The notes: generated from the letters alone by a model not told the origin. 64,000 nucleotides of DNA from Diphasiastrum complanatum (GCA_029204225.1 CM055097.1:42326858-42390857), one strand, 5' to 3'. Counted from the stretch's first letter, positions 1-10,149 are shown. Numbers and translations are program-made.

Positions 1-91
1 CTTCCAACCTGCAAACAATCAGGAGTGAACATTCAAGTCTCAAGAACCCAGATTCCAATTTCCGATTAAAAATAAAATCTGCAAATACTCA

Positions 92-1183
92 TTATTTTAA
101 CAAATCATGAATGTTTAATGAAGAATCAACTTTCAACGTATTAATATACCTGTTAGCATCTATGTTGGTGCAACTCTGAAGCTGCTCTCCCAGCCTATCC
201 ATGAACTCATAGAGAAGGCCTAAAGTGCAACCCTCTCTATCAGTAAGGTGCAACACACTATAGATAGGCTGCATTGATGTGACAATGGTGCGTGCATCAT
301 CCCAAAATGCAGTAGACATCACAGTCGTCTCAAATCTCCTGGACCTGGCCTCTCATGATAGGCCCCACTCTGCCCAATAGTTTGAAACAACCATTTGCCC
401 TAGGCTTGCATGCACTTTTAGGAGCTACTCCAAAACAAGGAACATAAAGGCAAACCTGGAATGAAAAAGAATGGTAATTGGTCATAGGTAGTAGGCTATA
501 GCAAAATTCAAATTTTATGAGACATGAAGCTTCAACAAAATTGCAAATCAAAATATTGGAAACAGGTTGGAACTTGGTAGTTACCTACTAGGGGCAGGCC
601 TTCGGAAATCCAAGCTGGAATGGGACCTGAACATGCTCAAGGCCCTCTGTCTCTTAGAGACAAATCTCATCAAGAATCGTGCCATGTCTTCAACCTCCTT
701 GACCAGGGTAATCTTGCAATGTCTTCAACCAGGAGGTCAAGGTAGTGTACGACACATGGAGTCCAAAAAATCCAAGTGTACTTCTCATTCACGAGCTTCT
801 CCATGGCAGCACAATTGGATGCGTTGTCCGTGACAACTTGTAAAATTGGAATTCCGACAAAGGCTAAATCAACATTGAGCATTCCGCAAAGTTCAAACAA
901 GTCACAACGAATGTCGAAATTCACAAAAAATATTAAATGGCAAATGCAAATTGCAACGTTCAAAACAATAATCACGGTTCACAATGTAACTTCCAAGTCT
1001 CATTATGTTGAAACTTGAGTGTGCAATATAGATTAAAGTGCATACCTGGACAACATTTTCTTTTCCGACCTCTTCAATGGCATGTGAGATGTACTCAAAT
1101 AATCTCTTGCCATCCAATGCCAAGCTTGCCTCCGACGTGTCAATGGACCTCAAAAACATGGTGCCCATGCAAGAAGACACCAC
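92..1183 (-). pseudogene. hAT-type transposase remnant (DUF659 region)
   Basis: Several minus-strand blocks read, in order, as the central part of a plant hAT transposase of the DUF659 type. The block at 902-1183 has GTMFLRSIDTSEAS and EEVGKENVVQ. The block at 670-975 has VTDNASNCAAMEKL and FWTPCVVHYLDLL, a strongly diagnostic stretch of this family. A block near 590-680 reads RFVSKRQRALSMFR, and the one at 92-322 has FWDDARTIV and LTDREGCTLGLLYEFMDR. Roughly 200 non-coding bases near 850-1040 split the protein between ENVVQ and VVTDN, either as an intron or as damage, and stops break the middle part near 350-560. The N-terminal BED zinc finger is not visible, and the C-terminal dimerisation region would lie left of the window. 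The family cuts and pastes DNA; this copy looks dead. Confidence 0.75.
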
Positions 1184-1189
1184 CTCTTG

Positions 1190-1430
1190 GGACCGTGCGG
1201 AAAAGCAAAAAAATTTGCGTTTTTTTCACAATCGTTTGGAACGTCTTGTTGACGTTTCGAAATGGCCCCGTTTCGAACGAGACGTTTCAAACGCGTTCCA
1301 TCATTTGAAACACGTTTCGATGAATCATTGAATAGAAACTCTTTTTTCCATCAGTTGCTCTTGAGACAAAAAAGCATTGTAGTGCTTAACTCAATTTTCA
1401 GTTTAAGATCAGGGCTATACTCTACAAAAA
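1190..1430. other. Non-coding spacer with repeated TTTCGAA/CGTTTC motifs
   Basis: No coding homology is visible on either strand. Between about 1240 and 1325 the words GTTTCGAA, CGTTTCGAAC, GACGTTTCAAACG and ACGTTTCGA recur several times in both orientations, so the stretch is rich in short inverted repeats. It lies between the hAT remnant and the gypsy remnant and could be a transposon subterminal region, but nothing proves it. Confidence 0.3.
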
Positions 1431-1660
1431 TAGAGTATGTGTCCCTAATTTAGAGGATTTCAAGTGCCAATCCTCCTGCGGGGCACCCAAGCATTTAGAA
1501 AATTTATGAGCTTCTGTCAACAATGAGCCAAACTGAATCATGGCCCTTCCCTGTACGTGGAAGCCCCACCACAAAATCCATAGAAATGCTTTCCCACTTT
1601 CCAGCAGGAATATCCAATGGATGTAATAGGCCACTAGCTTTTAGCCTTTCTGCTTTATTA
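1422..1660 (-). pseudogene. Gypsy integrase core fragment
   Basis: The minus strand reads [21 protein letters not shown] in one frame and, in neighbouring frames, words such as SMDFVVGLP and KGHDSVWLI. The latter is the usual opening of a plant gypsy integrase core, with the first catalytic Asp in MDF. At least one frameshift runs through it. Only this opening part is present, so it cannot encode an active integrase. Confidence 0.7.
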
Positions 1661-1771
1661 ATTAACATTCAGTACATCTAAGTACATAAGCCTCTACTTG
1701 ACTTTTCATCTTAGGCCACCAAAAGTGCCGCCTAACTAATCAAGAGTTCTTTGTCTACCCGGATGTCCTGC

Positions 1772-2635
1772 TCATGGACTATCATGACACTTATGCATGA
1801 TTTGGGCCCTAACTGTGTCAGTCTCCGGTACACATACCTTGCCCTTACGAAACAAGATCCCATTTCGTATAACAAAATCCATTTCAGTCTTTCCCTGATT
1901 CGAGGAATCCTGCATATCCGAATCGACCCCAGAAAGTACTTGTTGCGAGTGCTTTCTAAAAAATGAATCGGACTCAAAAAGTCCTTGGCGAGACTGATAT
2001 AATCCCAGTTGTATATCAGTAAAGCTTAACTGATTAATAACCGGTAAACAACTCAAAGCATCCACTAGAGTGTTTTGACTTCCTTTACAATATCGTATTG
2101 AAAAATCAAATACCTGCATTAGCTCAACCCATCTTGCGTGTCTCCCTTTTAAATCTGTAGCATCACATAAATAACGGTGAGTTTGGTGATCAGTCAAAAC
2201 ATTAAATTTGGCTCCATACAAATAATGTCACCAAATTTTCAAGGCATGAATAATAGCATAAAGCTCCTTTTTATAGATACAATACCTAGATTGAGTCAGA
2301 TTGAATTTTTTGCTTTCAAAAGCAACAGGATGTCCATCCTGCATCAAGACGGCTCCAATCGCATAATCACTGGCATCGGTCCAAACCACAAGTGGTTTTC
2401 TAGGATTGCCAATGATCAAGATTGGTGTTGTTGTCACACTTTTCTTAAGCAACTCAAAACTATTGTTCATATCCTCCACTAGTGGACTCTTAGCCCTCCG
2501 ACTAAGTTTCTTAAGGCCTTTCAAAGCTTGAGCGAGGGGAAATGCCATCCTAGCAAATTGGGGTATATGCCGACGGATAAACCCCACAAAACCCATAAAG
2601 ACTTGATTTCCCGAACTATAGTAGGAATTGGCCAA
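1772..2635 (-). pseudogene. Gypsy RNase H and integrase N-terminal region
   Basis: Two minus-strand segments continue the pol polyprotein. The segment at 2228-2635 covers the end of reverse transcriptase and the start of RNase H, with VVWTDASDYAIGAVLMQDG holding the first catalytic Asp. The segment at 1772-2221 has LTDHQTHRYL and GRHARWVELMQVFDFSIRY and then runs into an integrase zinc-finger start (LFRKGKVCVPE, HKCHDSP). A stop or frameshift near 2225 separates the two. RNase H removes the RNA strand during reverse transcription. This copy is inactive. Confidence 0.85.
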
Positions 2636-3230
2636 TCAATAACCCTCAAGATATGATCGGCCTCTATTTCTACTCCTCGTTCGGAAATCTTATGTCCCAA
2701 GTATGATAATTCCCTAGTGAAAAAGTCACACTTAAACTCTTTGGCAAAGAGCTTTTCTTTTCTTAAGATGTCCAAGACAATCCTAAGATGCTCTTTATGT
2801 TCCGCCAAAGTTTTACTAAACACTAAGATATCATCCAAGAACACTACCACGAGTCTTTCCAAATATGGCCTGATCAAATCGTTCATCATTTGTTGGAAAG
2901 TCGCTGGTGCATCTGTTAAACCAAATGGAAGCACCAAAAACTCGTAATGTCCAAACCGAGTTCAAAAACCCGTCTTAGGTATATCCTCTACCTTAATGCG
3001 AATATGATGATAACCTGATCTTAGATCTATTTTGGTAAAGTACCTTGCACCATCAAGATAATCTATTAGGTCATCCATCCATGGTAGTGGATACCTATTC
3101 TTAATTGTGACCTTGTTCAATTTTTTATAATCCACGCAAAACCTTATAGTCCCATCCTTCTTGGCGACCAAAACTGGTGATGCCCAAGGAGACTTACTAG
3201 GTTTAATTCACCCTTTCTCTAGATACTCAC
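2521..3230 (-). pseudogene. Gypsy reverse transcriptase
   Basis: The segment at 2962-3171 has [19 protein letters not shown] and [17 protein letters not shown], the fingers and palm motifs. The segment at 2521-2937 has LPFGLTDAPATFQQMMND and the catalytic box VVVFLDDILVFS, where FLDD stands for the usual YxDD. The two frames differ, with a break near 2945. The block then reads ELSYLGHKIS. Together these cover most of a Ty3/gypsy reverse transcriptase, disrupted by at least one frameshift. Confidence 0.9.
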
Positions 3231-3489
3231 TTAATTGCCTTTGTACTTCAGCCTCTTCCGATGCACTCATCGTATAAGGATGTTGTGCAATTGGAATTGA
3301 ACCAGGTATAAGGTCAATCTTGTGATCTACGGACCTTTCAGGTTGTAAACCTACAGGAAGGTCTAGAAAAACATCATTGAATTCTTGCCTAAGTTTACTA
3401 TAGGCTTCAAATTTGGGAGTGTTGTCATGGCATTAAGTTTAAGAATCTCATCATTGCAACAAATTAAGTTTTTGTGAAAACATAAATAT

Positions 3490-3715
3490 GCTTTATATTG
3501 TGTTCTTTATCAAAGAATTTAGTTCATGCTTAGAGTAAGGTTTAATACCAGTAGCATCAACACTTAAACTAGCACTTATTTTTATTAAAGAACAATCATG
3601 CATAAAAGTTAAAGATTTTTCAACAAAATCAATTTTCAATGATTTATTCTTATCATAATGCCATTGTTGCCCAAGAACAACATCCACATTTGCTAAATTA
3701 ACAACATGGAATCTA
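3490..3715 (-). pseudogene. Gypsy protease-reverse transcriptase linker
   Basis: The minus strand reads DVVLGQQWHYDKNKSLKIDF, typical of the end of the retropepsin domain and the spacer before reverse transcriptase in plant gypsy elements. The surrounding 3230-3490 and 3715-3840 stretches are the same linker in broken frames. No independent gene is visible here. Confidence 0.6.
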
Positions 3716-3840
3716 GCTTTTCAACATAATCTTGTATGTGCAATGGTACATTAGGAACCACATAATCCATGGGTTCGGAATTACATCCAGATGCCAATGT
3801 CACACAATACTTCTCACTTTCTGATGGGGAGGTTTAGCAT

Positions 3841-4498
3841 CTACACCAAATTTGCATTCATAAAATTATGAGTAGATCCTGTGTCAAAAAGTACATTAAC
3901 AACATGACCTTCAATTTTACCCTTAATGCAAATTAAGTCATTAGGTCCATAAAGCATTGAACTAAGAAAACAAATATCCATCTCATTACTTTGAGATATG
4001 ATACCTGAGGTTAGGACTTTGTTTTTGACACAATCACGTGCAAGGTGACCCTTTCCATTGCGCTTGAAGCAAAGATTTTTGCGCCGAGCTTTTGCTAGGT
4101 CCTTGCCACCTTGATGTTTATTAGGGTGGTGTTTGGGTTTCTTGGAATTAGGATTGGAAGATGCCTCATTGGTAACTTCCGTATCCTTCATTTTAAATTG
4201 AAAACCCTTCTTTTGCTCATTAGGGTGATAACTCTTATGTGGCTTAGGAGTATCATCATAAAACTTTACAGCCCTAATAGCATCTTTTAAGGTGTTGGGG
4301 TGGTTCCTTCGAACATCCACTTGATAGTCCTTAGGAGAACTATTCAAGGCCTTCTATCATTGTCAGTTCCGAAAGTTTTTGAAAATGTTCATAATCATGT
4401 AACAAGGGAAGAAAGTGTTCGTTGAATGATAGGTAAAATGCTTTCCATTCTAATGGTTGTTTTTCTTTGGCTACTAAGTCCTCCCACCATACTAACCT
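3841..4498 (-). pseudogene. Gypsy gag C-terminus and aspartic protease
   Basis: The open segment at 3841-4347 carries a basic stretch, then a damaged zinc knuckle CFKRNGKGHLARDC, in which the second zinc-binding Cys is replaced by Arg. The protease site VLFDTGSTHNF follows. Upstream, 4348-4498 reads as the end of the gag capsid domain (WWEDL and YLSFNEHFLPLL in broken frames). Gag would form the virus-like particle and the protease would process it. The sequence stops abruptly where LINE copy E begins. Confidence 0.85.
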
Positions 4499-4766
4499 CT
4501 GATCTCATAGCAGACTGGGCATTTGAATAGAAAGTGCTCCGTAGACGAGATGTACCATTTTCACTTGCCTTATATTGGCAGTCTGACTCTCTTACATTAG
4601 ATGTACTTTATCATTGCAGCTGTAGTACATATGCTTTTCTTTACTGTTATGGAGACGTTACACGCTCCTGTTGTACCACACACTTGATATGTACTTTTTC
4701 GTCTTATATGCCTATTGGCATGGAAAAGACATTAATAAAATCTCTCTCTCTCTCTCTCTCTCTCTC
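4498..4766 (+). mobile_element. LINE copy E: 3' end with inverted 5' part
   Basis: From about 4556 to 4766 this matches, on the plus strand, the 3' untranslated region of the LINE family seen from 4.5 to 26.7 kb. It ends in the family stem-loop and a (TC)13 tail. The first 55-60 bases instead match the family in the opposite orientation: read on the minus strand they encode TEHFLFKCPVCYEIR, parallel to EEHFIFRCPAYSEIR in copy A. A 5' inversion joined to a 3' end is the known footprint of twin priming during target-primed reverse transcription. The insertion lies in the gypsy gag gene. Confidence 0.75.
4701..4730 (+). other. LINE 3'-terminal stem-loop (copy E)
   Basis: A nested inverted repeat has outer arms GTCTT/AAGAC and inner arms ATGCC/GGCAT around a four-base loop. 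The linker ATTAATAAAA and a (TC)n tail follow. It is probably the RNA structure recognised by the LINE reverse transcriptase. Confidence 0.75.
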
Positions 4767-5329
4767 ATGTACGTAGGCCCACTTCATCTGTTCCTACATC
4801 GTCTTCATCATCATCTACTATCCTTGCTTTCTTCAGCAGTGGTCCGGTGGTGACATGACATGACCTCCCATATATTTTGGATGGTTATTGCAGAGCCTAT
4901 CTCTCTCTCCCCCCCCTCCATCGCCCTCTAGCTCCTCCATCGCCCTCCTATGGCAAGAAAAACTAGGGGGAGCCCATGCTCCCCCACTCCTCCCTCCACA
5001 CGTCCTCTCCTTCATATCCCCTCTCCTCCCTCCACACATTCCCCCTCACCCTCTCCTTCCTATCCCCTCTCCTCCCTATGTCAAGCTGTGCAGCAGCTGG
5101 AATGTACTACTGCGCAACAACACACTGCTGCTGTGCAGTAGATCGATGCTGCTACTGCTGCTACGCAACACTCCACCTCCGCCTCCATCACCTTTCTGAT
5201 CTCCTTCTTCCTCTTTTGCAATATCTGTCCTGGCTCCTTCCTCTTCTACTTTCTTGTCCTCTTTGTTTTAACTAACCCATGTTTTAAGGAACCTTAGACA
5301 CTTGCCAAAGCTGTTGAATCCTATGTTGC

Positions 5330-6120
5330 AGCTAGCATGTGGGCATCCTACTGCAAGATTTCCAGAGACTGAAAATGGAGCTGCACTCGATCAAAGCTGA
5401 AATGTCTCAGTTCAGAGAAGCTAATAACAAGCTGCAAAAGGAAGTGGACACATTGAAGCAAGAGCTTAGAGCCCAACCTAGAGACTGAAAATGGAGCTGC
5501 ACTCGATCAAAGCTGAAATGTCTCAGTTCAGAGAAGCTAATAACAAGCTGCAAAAGGAAGTGGACACATTGAAGCAAGAGCTTAGAGCCCAACCTATTCT
5601 TGCCACACCAGGAATCATCAAATCGCTTCACAGAACTAGAAGCTAAAATTGAGGAGGAGGAAGCCATGTCTTGGGCAGTTGTGCTCAAGAAAGGGAGTAA
5701 GCCTATTGCACCTATCTCCTCGGTTATCTCAGGTATTCTTTCGGGGGAGAGGCTTCAGGAAAGCAAAGCTCTCAATATTCGAGTACGTGGTATTGCGGAT
5801 ACCCAAAATGCCATTGAAGAGGCGAAGTGTTTTCTTGAAACCACTTTAGACCACAATAGCGAAGGGCTTGATACAACATGGTGAACAAAACGAGATAATA
5901 CCACTCTAATTATTCGTTTCACTTCGTCTACTACCCATAGAGATGTCTTACGGAAGAGGGCTAGGCTGAACACGAATCTTCATGGATGACGACCTCACAT
6001 ATATCTAGGTGGAAGAAAGGTGCCAAGCCTTCCAGGAGGCCAAAGCATCTGCTTGACGTGTGATTTATCAGGATGGATAGGTTCGTTATCTTGACAATGT
6101 ACCTACTGGCACTTGCCAAT
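5330..6120 (+). pseudogene. LINE copy D ORF1 (coiled coil, RRM-like, C-terminal domain)
   Basis: A charged heptad-like segment (MELHSIKAEMSQFREANNK) is followed by WAVVLKKGSKPIAPISSVIS and by the block ALNIRVRGIADTQNAIEEAK. That block resembles the start of the RRM domain of L1 ORF1 proteins. Further on come LIIRFTS and a C-terminal basic part in broken frames. A 116-bp duplication, a TGA after LDTTW and other changes interrupt it. ORF1 proteins of this kind bind LINE RNA as trimers. Similarity to the mammalian-type layout (coiled coil, RRM, C-terminal domain) is inferred by eye. Confidence 0.7.
5364..5595 (+). repeat. 116-bp tandem duplication inside LINE D ORF1
   Basis: Copy 1 spans 5364-5479 and copy 2 spans 5480-5595. 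Both start AGAGACTGAAAATGGAGC and end GAGCCCAACCT, and no difference between them was noticed. Because 116 is not a multiple of three, the duplication shifts the ORF1 reading frame within the coiled coil. The near identity points to a recent event. Confidence 0.9.
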
Positions 6121-6178
6121 AGGGAGTTGGGCCCCCGAGTACGAGAGCGTCCCGGGGCCCCGTCCACACCATCTATTT

Positions 6179-6673
6179 AAGGTACCTCACCAAGGATACG
6201 ATAGCCAAGCAAGCTGCAACAAAGTAACACAAGGGAATCAGATGGTGGACAAAGCAACCCAACCAAACCTAGATCATACGGATCTAGCCCCCAAGCTATT
6301 GATCCATCACTCACAAGGGATAGAGGAGTCATACCAGCAGCATGTAGCTACTAGCATCACAATCAAGCATACACTAGTGAGAGCCCAATGGGTATACTTA
6401 TACCCTCCAAGGCCCGTGCACCACTAGTAGTGCACTCTGACACCTTACTGGACACCTCTGCAGCCTATTTGGGCCACCTTGTCCAGTTCCCCTATGACTC
6501 ACTGATAGACCCATAATAATTTACCATCATGAGTTTAGGCCTCCAACCATTAATAATGACCATATACGCTTGAGGGCCCCAAACCCCTCATAATCATGAT
6601 TAACTTACGGGTCAAGGTAGGCGTACCGACCTCTAACATGATGATCAATCCGAGATCAGTCGTGGGCATGACA
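6179..6673 (-). repeat. 3' LTR of the element in LINE D
   Basis: It shares AAGGTNCCTCACCAAGGATA at its left edge and CATGACA at its right edge with the copy at 7720-8164. It is about 50 bases longer, owing to extra sequence near 6245-6290. Confidence 0.8.
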
Positions 6674-6931
6674 TTCTTCCCCCCTTATTCAAGTTCTGAC
6701 CTCAGAACTTAAAGCTAGGGGAGTTCATTCTTAGGCTACCTTCTTTTCCTTTCAAGTTCAAGTCGAGTCACTCCCGATGATTCATGCATCAGCTCCAATT
6801 GATCTCCAGAACCAAGATGTTCCTCTTCACACAAACTTTTCTTGAGTCGATTTACGCTTGCATTCCTTCCGGGAGGTCCAATTGGTAAGCCAAGGATCCA
6901 ATCTTTTTCAAGATTCGATACGGTCCTCTAT

Positions 6932-7195
6932 TCATAGCTGACAATTTGTAATGCTTGCCAGTACACTAGAATCCTTCGAGATACGTAAATACACCCAATC
7001 CCCCACTTGAAAGTCTCGAGGTGATCTTTGCAGATTAGCATAATGTCGGTCCCTATCCTGGGCACTCTGCACATTCTCACGTGCAATCTGTAGCATTTCT
7101 TGCATTTTGTGCAGGAAATCCGCTACTTTTTGAAACTTTATCGTACGAGTCTCTACCGTAATGGGTGATCTAGGCTCAAAACCATACATAAGCAT
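6932..7195 (-). pseudogene. Gypsy integrase C-terminal fragment
   Basis: The minus strand encodes MLMYGFEPRSPI and RENVQSAQDRDRHYANLQR followed by FQVGDWVYLRI. This is the standard gypsy integrase C-terminal pattern (spacer helix and GDWV/YL strand). It is the only recognisable coding part of the LTR element. The rest of the interior, about 7200-7700, is A/T-rich non-coding sequence. Confidence 0.85.
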
Positions 7196-7719
7196 TAACG
7201 GGCTATAACTGCAAATTATCCACCAAACAGAATAATTTTAAGGTGAATACGAGAAGCATTAAACAAGAAAAAACCAACAATCCTTCCTCTACCATAGCAA
7301 AAAAAATTCCCATTGCTTTTTCTTTAAGTACTCAAGAAATCTGGCTTTTTGAAAGGCCAAAATTTCAGCTTTCTAGAGGCTGAAATTTTGGCTTATCATC
7401 AAAAAGCAAATAGCAAATGTAATTGCAAAAAAACTTAAAATTAATAGTGAATCAAAATCTCTCCAAAATCACCATTCAAGAGCGTACTTTATCAAACCGA
7501 TTGTTACATTTGGTGGTGCATCTACCATACAATCGATATCCTCTCGAAAACCCGTGATTTGAGAAGCGTGAATCACCCACCAAGCTTTTGCACAATACTT
7601 TGGCACCACAAAGTCCAAGAATCAGGATCTCACCACGAAGATCCATCCCATATTCTTGGCCTCATCTTAATCACTTCTCGATGGCGAAAACCGCTTAGCT
7701 TTGGCTTTGATACCACCTT

Positions 7720-8164
7720 AAGGTCCCTCACCAAGGATACGATCGCCAATCAAGCCGCAACAAAGCAACACAAGGGAATCGGATGGTGGCTAGCTCCCAA
7801 ACTATGGATCCATCACTCACAAGGTACAGAGGAGTTATACCAGCAGCATGTAGCTACTAGCATCACAATCAAGCATACACTAGTAAGAGCCTAATGGGTA
7901 TACTTATATCCTCCAAGGCCCATGCACCACTAGTAGTGCATTGACACCTCTGCAGCCTATCTGGGCCACGTCATCCAATTCCCCTATGACTCACTGATAG
8001 ACCCATAATTATCCACCATCATGAGTTTAGGCCTCCAACCATTAATTATGACCATATACACTTGAGGCCCCTAACCACTCATAATCATAATTAACTTACG
8101 GGTCGAGTTAGGCCTATCGACCTCTAACGGGATAATCAATCTGAGATCAGTCGTGGTCATGACA
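7720..8164 (-). repeat. 5' LTR of the element in LINE D
   Basis: This is the partner of the LTR at 6179-6673. On the minus strand it is followed after four bases by the primer site TGGTATCAAAGCC (7698-7715), a variant of the initiator tRNA-Met type. Confidence 0.8.
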
Positions 8165-8166
8165 AT

Positions 8167-8900
8167 TTGCGTATTGGGGTTTGGAATTGTACTGGTATAC
8201 ACTCTTCATCTACTGTTGATGATCTTATAGATTTCATCACAAGTAGAGATATTCTATTCTTTATGGAGACCCATGAGAGCCATGTCAGAGGACTACCTAC
8301 ATTCTCAAGGAATAGGTGGGATTCAGTATACAGGACAGAGGTGAGATCCACGAGAAGTCGAGGTTCAGGTGGGGTCGCATGTTTATATAGAGAGTCATTA
8401 CATCCGATCATAGAGTTCATCACAGATGGTGGTAGGGCATTGGTTCTCCATTCACCGATCTCTCCACAAACATTGTCAGATTCTCAAATCGAGGGTATGT
8501 TCTTCTTGCTGGTGATTTCAACGCCAAGACAACTGCACGACAGGTAGATTTTCGTGACACTGCTGACCAGCTACGCATACGAGCCATTGATTGTGATGAC
8601 ATGCGAATTACCAGGACCTCGGCCGACACACTGGGACCTATCACTGGTTACTTTGAATATCCATTGTAGCTAGGAGAAGTAGCCATTTACAATGGCCTAG
8701 CTTGTTGGCCTGATTCGAGCAGCTATATAGACCACCCTCATAGTGGTGGGCACAACGTGGTTGCTATCTCATGGGGTCACCATCCTTCATTCCACTGGTA
8801 TCACACTTGGAGGTCATTTCCACTACTCTCTTCAATCACTCTTTTCTATCCTTCCACCTGGGCTCTGTCCCAACTTCACGATCTCCACCCCGTCCCTTCA
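8167..8900 (+). pseudogene. LINE copy D endonuclease domain
   Basis: This AP-type endonuclease opens with RIGVWNCTGIHSSS. It carries the catalytic Glu in FFMETHES and, after a frame change, AGDFNAKTTAR with its intact GDFN motif near 8505-8540. GGHNVVAIS follows. The domain nicks target DNA to prime reverse transcription. Comparison with copy B shows that the LTR insertion fell just before the ORF2 start. Several frameshifts make it non-functional. Confidence 0.8.
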
Positions 8901-9079
8901 TTGACCGTGCACCCAAGTATACCTTCGCCCACCCCTACATTACGACTTACTAGGAAGCCCTTGTTTCTCTACTCCATCATTTCTCGCATGATATCTCGTT
9001 GGAGTCACAGGCCCACTTAACACTTCACTTCACATTGCTGCCTCAATATTCTTCCTTCTACACCCCACCGACACACATC

Positions 9080-9800
9080 CACACTAGCCCGTCCTGCTCG
9101 GCCTCCGTGGTTTGATGCTGAGTGTTATTCCCTACATCTCTGTGTTGCGTACGCACGCATACATGAGCCACTCATTCTACCTATTGTTCGTCGATCTCTC
9201 CATCGTACACTTCATCGTAAAAAGCACGCCGATGAACTACGAAAAGGGAAAAGCCTTGTCAATTCCCTATTTAGTTCCTCTACAGGCGCCTTTTGGCACA
9301 CATTTAAACATTGAGAAGACCAAAGTTATGGTCTTCAATACATCTAGGGCCTTCATGCAGGGACATGAGCTTATTCTTGACGGATAGCCACTAAAGATTG
9401 TATCATCCCACACTTATCTTGGGGTTCTTTTCACTGGTCCTATATTTGGTATGAGACATGCAGCTACAACTAGATTTGGGAAGGGGCATGCCCTCCTTGG
9501 TCTAGCTTGAGCGATTTTGTTTTCAAAGATTTATTCAGGATGCCCCAAGTAAGTGTTGGCTGTTTTATACCTTTGTTTCCCCCACAACATTATACGCCGT
9601 TGGTGGCCGTAGTATTTGAGGACAATGCTACATACCATTGTATATGATATTTGGACCTCCAGAGGGAGAGCTTCTATTAGGAGATGACGAGTTAGCACCA
9701 GAGTATGAGACATAATTGTCGTCACCGTGTTGCTACTGTATCAGCTCCTCTGATTCTATCGAGCACACATATCACATCCTTTTTCAGCCGTCTTGGTTGA
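9080..9800 (+). pseudogene. LINE copy D ORF2 linker and C-terminal end (RT core deleted)
   Basis: About 9080-9295 corresponds to the linker before reverse transcriptase (PWFDAEC-like start). From 9301 the sequence matches the part after the active site, NIEKTKVMVFNTSRAFM and TYLGVLF. At 9716 a zinc-knuckle-like CCYCISSSDSIEHTYHIL follows, parallel to CHICSGEVESEEHFIFRC in copy A. About 1.3 kb carrying the reverse transcriptase palm is absent compared with copies A and B. The copy still reached a normal 3' end. Confidence 0.75.
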
Positions 9801-9993
9801 GAGCGTTTTGTAGATCTATATACTTCTTCTCAGCATGGGCATTTGCACTTATTGTATCACCTCTCATACTTAATTATTATGAGAGTAGAGTAGAGATCTA
9901 TCAACCTAGTTTCTTGTCTAGTAGATGTTTGTTTTACTGGAGACATTTATATGCTCCTTGTAGTGTTTATCACACTTGAGATGTAGCTATTTG

Positions 9994-10023
9994 GTCTTAT
10001 ATGCCTTCTGGCATTAAAAAGAC
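9994..10023 (+). other. LINE 3'-terminal stem-loop (copy D)
   Basis: This is the same 30-nt nested stem as in the other copies: outer GTCTT/AAGAC and inner ATGCC/GGCAT with a short loop. The linker ATTAAAAAAGC and the (TC)n tail follow. Confidence 0.8.
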
Positions 10024-10030
10024 ATTAAAA

Positions 10031-10033
<3 letters not shown>

Positions 10034-10068
<35 letters not shown>

Positions 10069-10107
10069 CACACACACACACACACCCACACACACACACA
10101 CACACAT

Positions 10108-10146
<39 letters not shown>
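10034..10146. repeat. Compound microsatellite (CT)n(CA)n(TA)n
   Basis: The (CT)n tail of LINE D (10034-10066) runs into (CA)n with small CCC interruptions (to about 10106) and then (TA)n (about 10109-10146). The first part is LINE tail; the rest probably expanded by replication slippage. Confidence 0.9.

Positions 10147-10149
<3 letters not shown>

Larger units (their letters stand above)
1430..4498 (-). mobile_element. Ty3/gypsy retrotransposon remnant, no LTRs
   Basis: The minus strand carries gag zinc knuckle, aspartic protease, reverse transcriptase, RNase H and the start of integrase, in that order. This is the Ty3/gypsy gene order, with integrase last. Every domain is split by stops or frameshifts. 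The element lacks both LTRs. Its gag end is cut at about 4498 by the inverted piece of LINE copy E, and its integrase end fades out near 1430. It is an old relic that served as the landing site for the LINE. Confidence 0.9.
6179..8164 (-). mobile_element. Degraded Ty3/gypsy-like LTR element inside LINE D
   Basis: Two related LTRs (6179-6673 and 7720-8164) flank about 1 kb of mostly non-coding sequence on the minus strand. A polypurine tract (AAGGGGGGAAGAA on the minus strand) abuts the left LTR, and a primer site TGGTATCAAAGCC lies next to the right LTR. The four bases ATTT occur just outside both ends (6175-6178 and 8165-8168) and look like the target duplication. The only protein trace is an integrase C-terminus. 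Most of gag-pol is gone. LTR divergence and length difference show that the insertion is old. Confidence 0.8.
4767..10066 (+). mobile_element. LINE copy D (plus strand, interrupted and internally deleted)
   Basis: This copy starts directly after the (TC)n tail of copy E and ends in the family stem-loop and its own (TC)n tail. Its order is a C/T-rich 5' region (4767-5330), ORF1 (5330-6120), endonuclease (8167-8900), a linker, the C-terminal end of ORF2 (9080-9800) and a 3' region. A degraded LTR element is inserted at 6175-8168, between ORF1 and ORF2. The catalytic core of reverse transcriptase is missing: near 9300 the sequence jumps from the linker before reverse transcriptase to NIEKTKVMVFNTS after it. 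The copy cannot move by itself. Confidence 0.85.
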
